5,262 bases of DNA, taken from the NCBI GenBank assembly GCA_005880175.1, contig VBJR01000329.1:1-5262 (forward strand), given 5' to 3'. Both the position numbers and the translations under genes were made by a program. Source of the DNA: Chloroflexota bacterium (GTDB taxonomy: Bacteria > Chloroflexota > Dormibacteria > Dormibacterales > Dormibacteraceae). The notes below the pieces were generated by a model. That model saw nothing but the letters and a program-made list of their open reading frames with translations. It was not told where the DNA came from and did not search any database. This document shows, in pieces, positions 4,443 to 5,262 of this stretch. The number at the start of each line of letters is the position of its first letter. The first letter of the stretch is position 1.

Positions 4443-5262
4443 TCACCGGCTCACCAGGACGGCGCCGGCCGCCCCGGCCACCGCGCCGGCCACGTGCTCG
4501 ACCTCGGCGTCGGTCAGCGCGTGGTGGACCGGGATCGACAGCATGTCGAGGGCGGCCCGCTCGGCGGCCGGGCGGCTGACCTCGCCCATGGCGCGATACG
4601 TCGGCTGCCAGTGCACCGGCACCGGGTAGTACACGCCGGTGGTCACGCCCAGGTCGTGCAGCGCGTCGCGGAGCGGGTCCCGACCGCCGTCGCGCGTCCG
4701 CAGCGTGTACTGGTGATAGACGTGCTCGGCGCCCTCCAGCGTGCGCGGCCGGAACAGGCCCTCGGCCCGGATCGTCTCGTCGTAGTACGCGGCCACCTGG
4801 CGGCGCCGGTCGGTGATCGTGTCGAGCTTGCCCAGCTGCACCAGCCCGATCGCCGCCGCGACCTCCGTCATCCGGAAGTTGAAGCCGGTGGCGTCGTGGA
4901 CGTACGGCTGGTCCGTGTACGCCTGGTGCCGCAGGCGCGCGCAGCGGTCGGCCACCGCCAGGTCGTCGGTCGTCACCATCCCGCCCTCGCCGGTCGTGAT
5001 GTTCTTCGTCGCGTACAGGGAGTAGACGGCCGTGCCGTACGCGCCCAGCGGCCGGCCGCCCACCCGCGCGCCCACCGCCTGGCACGCGTCCTGGATCAGC
5101 GCCAGGCCGCGTTCCGCCGCCAGGTGAGCCAGCGCCAGCATGTTGGCCGGGCTGCCGTGCAGGTGCACCGGGACGATGGCCCGCGTCCGCGGCCCGATCA
5201 GCGCCGCGACGGACTCGGGATCCAGGCAGAGCGTGTCGTCCACCTCGGCGAACACGGGCCGG
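4443..5262 (-). CDS. DegT/DnrJ/EryC1/StrS family PLP-dependent aminotransferase, 5'-truncated by the window edge
   Basis: The frame is open to the right edge, where RPVFAEVDDTLCLDPE continues a family block usually preceded by an N-terminal domain, so roughly the first quarter to third is missing. Residues below are counted from the Val/GTG codon 5255-5253. These enzymes are fold-type I aminotransferases that typically aminate nucleotide-linked keto-sugars for antibiotics, glycans or cell-surface polysaccharides. Visible motifs are RTRAIVPVHLHGSPANM, LIQDACQAVGA with the PLP-ring Asp56, SLYATKNITTGEGGM with the Schiff-base Lys84 (codon 5006-5004), FNFRMTEVAAAIGLVQLGKL and the C-terminal GVTTGVYYPVPVHWQPTY. 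The catalytic lysine argues for an active aminotransferase. The common His in the DAxQAHGA motif is Val here, which may bear on substrate or subgroup. It converges on the amidase remnant, 18 bp apart. No sugar-biosynthesis partner is in view; its operon would lie to the right. Confidence 0.92.
   Translation of the reverse strand, partial: RPVFAEVDDTLCLDPESVAALIGPRTRAIVPVHLHGSPANMLALAHLAAERGLALIQDACQAVGARVGGRPLGAYGTAVYSLYATKNITTGEGGMVTTDDLAVADRCARLRHQAYTDQPYVHDATGFNFRMTEVAAAIGLVQLGKLDTITDRRRQVAAYYDETIRAEGLFRPRTLEGAEHVYHQYTLRTRDGGRDPLRDALHDLGVTTGVYYPVPVHWQPTYRAMGEVSRPAAERAALDMLSIPVHHALTDAEVEHVAGAVAGAAGAVLVSR

Noticed and set aside
3233..4579. 448-codon frame on + beginning at the amidase ATG
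   Set aside because: Only the first 47 or so residues are amidase-like. After the deletion point it becomes Arg/Gly/Pro/Ala-rich out-of-frame translation and even runs into the aminotransferase gene.
1..5262. CRISPR array, tRNA/rRNA genes, insertion sequence or integrase
   Set aside because: No regularly spaced repeats beyond the single pair described, no cloverleaf-like or rRNA-like stretch, and no transposase or recombinase motifs were seen on either strand.

Overview
The window is very G+C-rich throughout, with strong G/C preference at third codon positions in every convincing reading frame. It carries GTG starts, a plausible leaderless start, and a small HhH-GPD protein of a type I associate with actinobacteria. 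The likely source is a high-G+C actinomycete such as a streptomycete or streptosporangial relative. The genus cannot be settled from this sequence.

Layout, left to right. (1) The 3' part of a proline racemase / hydroxyproline epimerase family gene on + enters from the left edge and ends at 709. (2) A compact toxin-antitoxin operon on - follows: a Phd/YefM-type antitoxin (1317-1090) and a VapC PIN-domain ribonuclease (1093-716), whose stop and start share a GTGA. (3) An acyl-CoA dehydrogenase-fold flavoprotein on - (2507-1356) lacks the usual catalytic glutamate. (4) A gap of about 160 bp holds a 21-bp direct repeat with a 41-bp period. (5) A small HhH-GPD base-excision-repair-like protein on - (3212-2667) has a probable leaderless start. 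(6) Diverging from it, 20 bp away, is an amidase-signature gene on + (3233-4424). It is broken: an internal out-of-frame deletion has removed the segment carrying the catalytic lysine. (7) The 3' part of a DegT/DnrJ/EryC1/StrS PLP aminotransferase on - runs off the right edge (4443-5262).

The genes do not form one recognisable pathway. Apart from vapBC they look like separate transcription units in an accessory or loosely organised chromosomal region. The short gaps carry structure: a hairpin that pairs the two facing stop codons of the racemase and vapC, a second hairpin at the 3' end of the flavoprotein gene, and an overlapping palindrome directly against the antitoxin start. The decayed amidase fits a region under weak selection. 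I did not find a convincing new multi-gene system. The most useful leads are the amidase lesion, the flavoprotein with no visible catalytic base, the 41-bp-spaced repeat, the vapBC operator-like site, and the HhH-GPD protein with a non-canonical active site.
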